DNA of 7,501 nucleotides from NCBI GenBank assembly GCA_903970565.1, contig CAJCJE010000350.1, forward strand, positions 1 to 7,501, given 5' to 3'. Origin of the DNA: Candidatus Melainabacteria bacterium (lineage in GTDB: Bacteria; Actinomycetota; Actinomycetes; Mycobacteriales; Pseudonocardiaceae). This document shows, one piece after another, positions 6,360 to 7,501 of the stretch (position 1 is its first letter; each line of letters opens with the position of its first letter). The notes below the pieces were generated by a model. The model saw only the letters and a program-made list of their open reading frames with translations, was not told the origin of the DNA and did no database searches. Made by a program: the position numbers and the translations under genes.

Positions 6360-6378
6360 TCTCTTATGTCATAAGAGA
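6360..6378. promoter_or_regulatory. AT-rich perfect palindrome, operator-like
   Basis: TCTCTTAT (6360-6367) and ATAAGAGA (6371-6378) form a perfect 8-bp inverted repeat around GTC. An AT-rich dyad this exact stands out in GC-rich DNA and looks like a dimeric repressor site, yet no gene starts nearby. It could equally form a small RNA hairpin. Confidence 0.4.
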
Positions 6379-6900
6379 AATCGCGGGATGATCTACCGCG
6401 CCACCGGCCGATTCCAGGAGGAACGCCGAAAACGAACGTCGCGCACAATCTGACCATCGGTCTTTCCTGATCAATTCGCGCTCAACACGGATTCCGGTCG
6501 GGGTCGACTCGGCGGCCACCTGACCAGGCACGACCTGTTGCCGACCGGACGGCGCGGACCGGCGGCGAGCGCAAACACGGCGAGATCAGGGGAACGGGAG
6601 GCGCCGCGATCTCTTCGCCATGCTCAGCAAGGGAATACGTTCCGGACGCGCCGCGTGCCCGCCGCGAAGGCGGCTGTTCGATCCGACCCGGACCGCCCTC
6701 GTTCGTAGCAACAGCCCGGAAATCGGCCGGTGATCTCGGGCGGGTTCGGCGTTATGCACTGTTGGCGCGCTTCCTCGGACGTGCCGAGTTCGGTGCTCCC
6801 GGCCACCTGCGGAAACTTTTTTCGGCGCCGCGCACCTGTTCAGACGGGTAGCGGTGAGCACGACCGAGACTCGCTGCGGTGTCTATTCGGTCGAGGGACA

Positions 6901-6929
6901 TGCGTCATGGGCCACCGGGGGGATAGAGT
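6901..6929 (+). promoter_or_regulatory. Possible promoter of the 6C RNA
   Basis: TAGAGT (6924-6929) fits the TANNNT pattern of actinomycete -10 boxes and sits about 25 nt before the first 6C hairpin, which would start the RNA near 6936. The sequence 17 nt upstream (TGCGTC, 6901-6906) is a poor -35. Confidence 0.4.
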
Positions 6930-6935
6930 GGAGCT

Positions 6936-7022
6936 GTTCGGCTATGCCGGACTGGTTCAGTCCGACCCCCCGGGACTGAACCTCAGACGACCCCCGTCCC
7001 TCCCCCCTGACGGGGGTCGTCC
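6936..7022 (+). ncRNA. 6C small RNA
   Basis: Two adjacent perfect hairpins, each with six consecutive C in its loop, match the defining structure of the actinobacterial 6C RNA (M. tuberculosis B11). Hairpin 1 pairs GGTTCAGTCC (6954-6963) with GGACTGAACC (6973-6982), with loop GACCCCCCG. Hairpin 2 pairs GACGACCCCCGTC (6986-6998) with GACGGGGGTCGTC (7009-7021), with loop CCTCCCCCCT. Only 3 nt separate them, and the second probably acts as the terminator. C-rich loops on the plus strand fix the orientation. The 5' end is inferred from the TAGAGT box; about 87 nt would be near the known size of B11. In mycobacteria and corynebacteria this RNA affects growth and cell division, acting through its C-rich loops on G-rich targets. 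Its targets here are unknown. The hairpins are certain, the family assignment very likely and the ends approximate. Confidence 0.88.
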
Positions 7023-7501
7023 CCTGTCCGGACCACGACATCGCATCTCACCTCGCGTGAGGCCGATCCGGCACCACTCGCATCTCCCCGCCAGGCCCTC
7101 GACTTTTTCGCGTACGCCCGGTTCCGGCACCCCCACGCCGGCCTGTCGGCCTTCCGCTCATCACGGCTCCCGGTTTGCCCGGCTCCCACTTCGGCGGCGG
7201 AACCAGCCCTTCATTTTCGTTCCCGCCCCCGTTTCGTGTCCGCCGGGCCCGCGATCGGCAATGTGCCGGTGTTTTGCCGGTAGGCGTGCGATGGCTCTGT
7301 CGCGCCCCTTCCGGATGTTGCCAGCCGGGCCTGACAAATCAGCGCCCATGCCCGTCGCGGAACCCGAGTTGTCCACAACCGCAGTCACAATCCACATGTT
7401 GATCAATAGCTGTTGCTCCCGTTCCGTCGGACCGCGACCGTGGTGCCAGCGCGACGAATCCCGCCGAACACGGCGAATTCCGCTCGCACCATCGGAATAC
7501 G
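7023..7501. other. Right-edge stretch without a recognised gene
   Basis: No credible coding frame is present. Short frames such as plus 7175-7402 and minus 7161-7406 have neither codon bias nor a recognisable product. A weak hairpin (CTCAC 7047-7051 with GTGAG 7057-7061) follows the 6C RNA. DnaA-box-like sites occur at 7369-7396. The next real gene lies outside the window. Confidence 0.5.
7369..7396 (+). promoter_or_regulatory. DnaA-box-like site with a degenerate second copy
   Basis: TTGTCCACA at 7369-7377 is an exact actinobacterial DnaA-box sequence. CAATCCACA at 7388-7396 matches 6 of 9 in the same orientation, 19 bp further on. It lies in non-coding, locally AT-richer sequence. Function is unproven. 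Confidence 0.3.

Larger units (their letters stand above)
5836..6900. other. About 1.1 kb with no recognised gene
   Basis: Short open frames exist on both strands (for example minus 5944-6309, plus 5824-6213 and minus 6586-6861). None has protein-like composition, a convincing ribosome binding site or a recognisable family. The stretch is less GC-rich and less codon-biased than the genes to its left. It contains the hairpin at 5889-5923 and the palindrome at 6360-6378, described separately. I found no tRNA and no riboswitch I could name. It may be a long regulatory intergenic region or the eroded remains of a lost gene. Confidence 0.55.

Noticed and set aside
6416..6421. Perfect AGGAGG as a ribosome binding site of a small gene
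   Set aside because: No ATG, GTG or TTG occurs within the next 15 nt.
6806..6825. GGAAACTT at about 6811 as a third MurR operator
   Set aside because: It shares only the right half of the element and continues into a T-run instead of TTACTAAC. It has no adjacent TTGACC promoter.
6856..6981. Plus-strand 41-codon frame from GTG at 6856 across the first 6C hairpin
   Set aside because: No ribosome binding site, no protein-like composition, and it runs into the RNA structure. The 6C RNA explains the conserved-looking part.

Overview
The window comes from a GC-rich actinomycete. GC is high at third codon positions, several starts are GTG, and one intergenic region carries a 6C small RNA, a family known only from Actinobacteria. 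The protein set would fit a Pseudonocardiales-type organism such as Amycolatopsis or a relative, but that rank is a guess.

The core of the window (506-5746) is a peptidoglycan-sugar salvage locus, entirely on the minus strand and split into two transcription units. In transcription order, unit 1 is namZ (DUF1343 exo-N-acetylmuramidase, Tat-exported) followed by a secreted serine hydrolase of the beta-lactamase fold, similar to Bacillus subtilis AmiE/YbbE. It ends at a strong hairpin at 2470-2500. Unit 2 is murR (RpiR-type regulator with a SIS sugar-phosphate domain) overlapping murQ (MurNAc-6-phosphate etherase). The set matches the B. subtilis murQ-murR-murP-amiE-nagZ-namZ cluster without murP and nagZ. 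The inferred pathway is that the hydrolase trims peptides or other esters or amides from wall fragments outside the cell and NamZ releases terminal MurNAc. MurNAc then enters and is phosphorylated by proteins encoded elsewhere, MurQ converts MurNAc-6P to GlcNAc-6P plus D-lactate, and MurR senses the sugar phosphate.

The main new observation is regulatory. Both units have nearly the same promoter: TTGACC, a spacer of 17 or 18, then TAAGTT or TAACTT. In both, the same 17-bp element (consensus GTnAGTAAnTTnCCnA) overlaps the -10 box at the same offset. This predicts a MurR operator controlling both units. The murR promoter also places the transcription start exactly on the GTG codon, so murR is predicted to be a leaderless mRNA.

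Upstream of namZ, from about 5836 to the right edge, lie about 1.65 kb without a credible protein gene. The stretch holds a GC-rich hairpin (5889-5923), an isolated AT-rich palindrome (6360-6378), a textbook 6C RNA (two hairpins with six-C loops, 6954-7021) and DnaA-box-like sites near the right edge. The left edge (1-505) holds a doubtful proline-rich coding tail, a pair of DnaA-box-like sites and an exact 2 x 18-bp tandem repeat. No tRNA, rRNA, CRISPR array or mobile element was seen.
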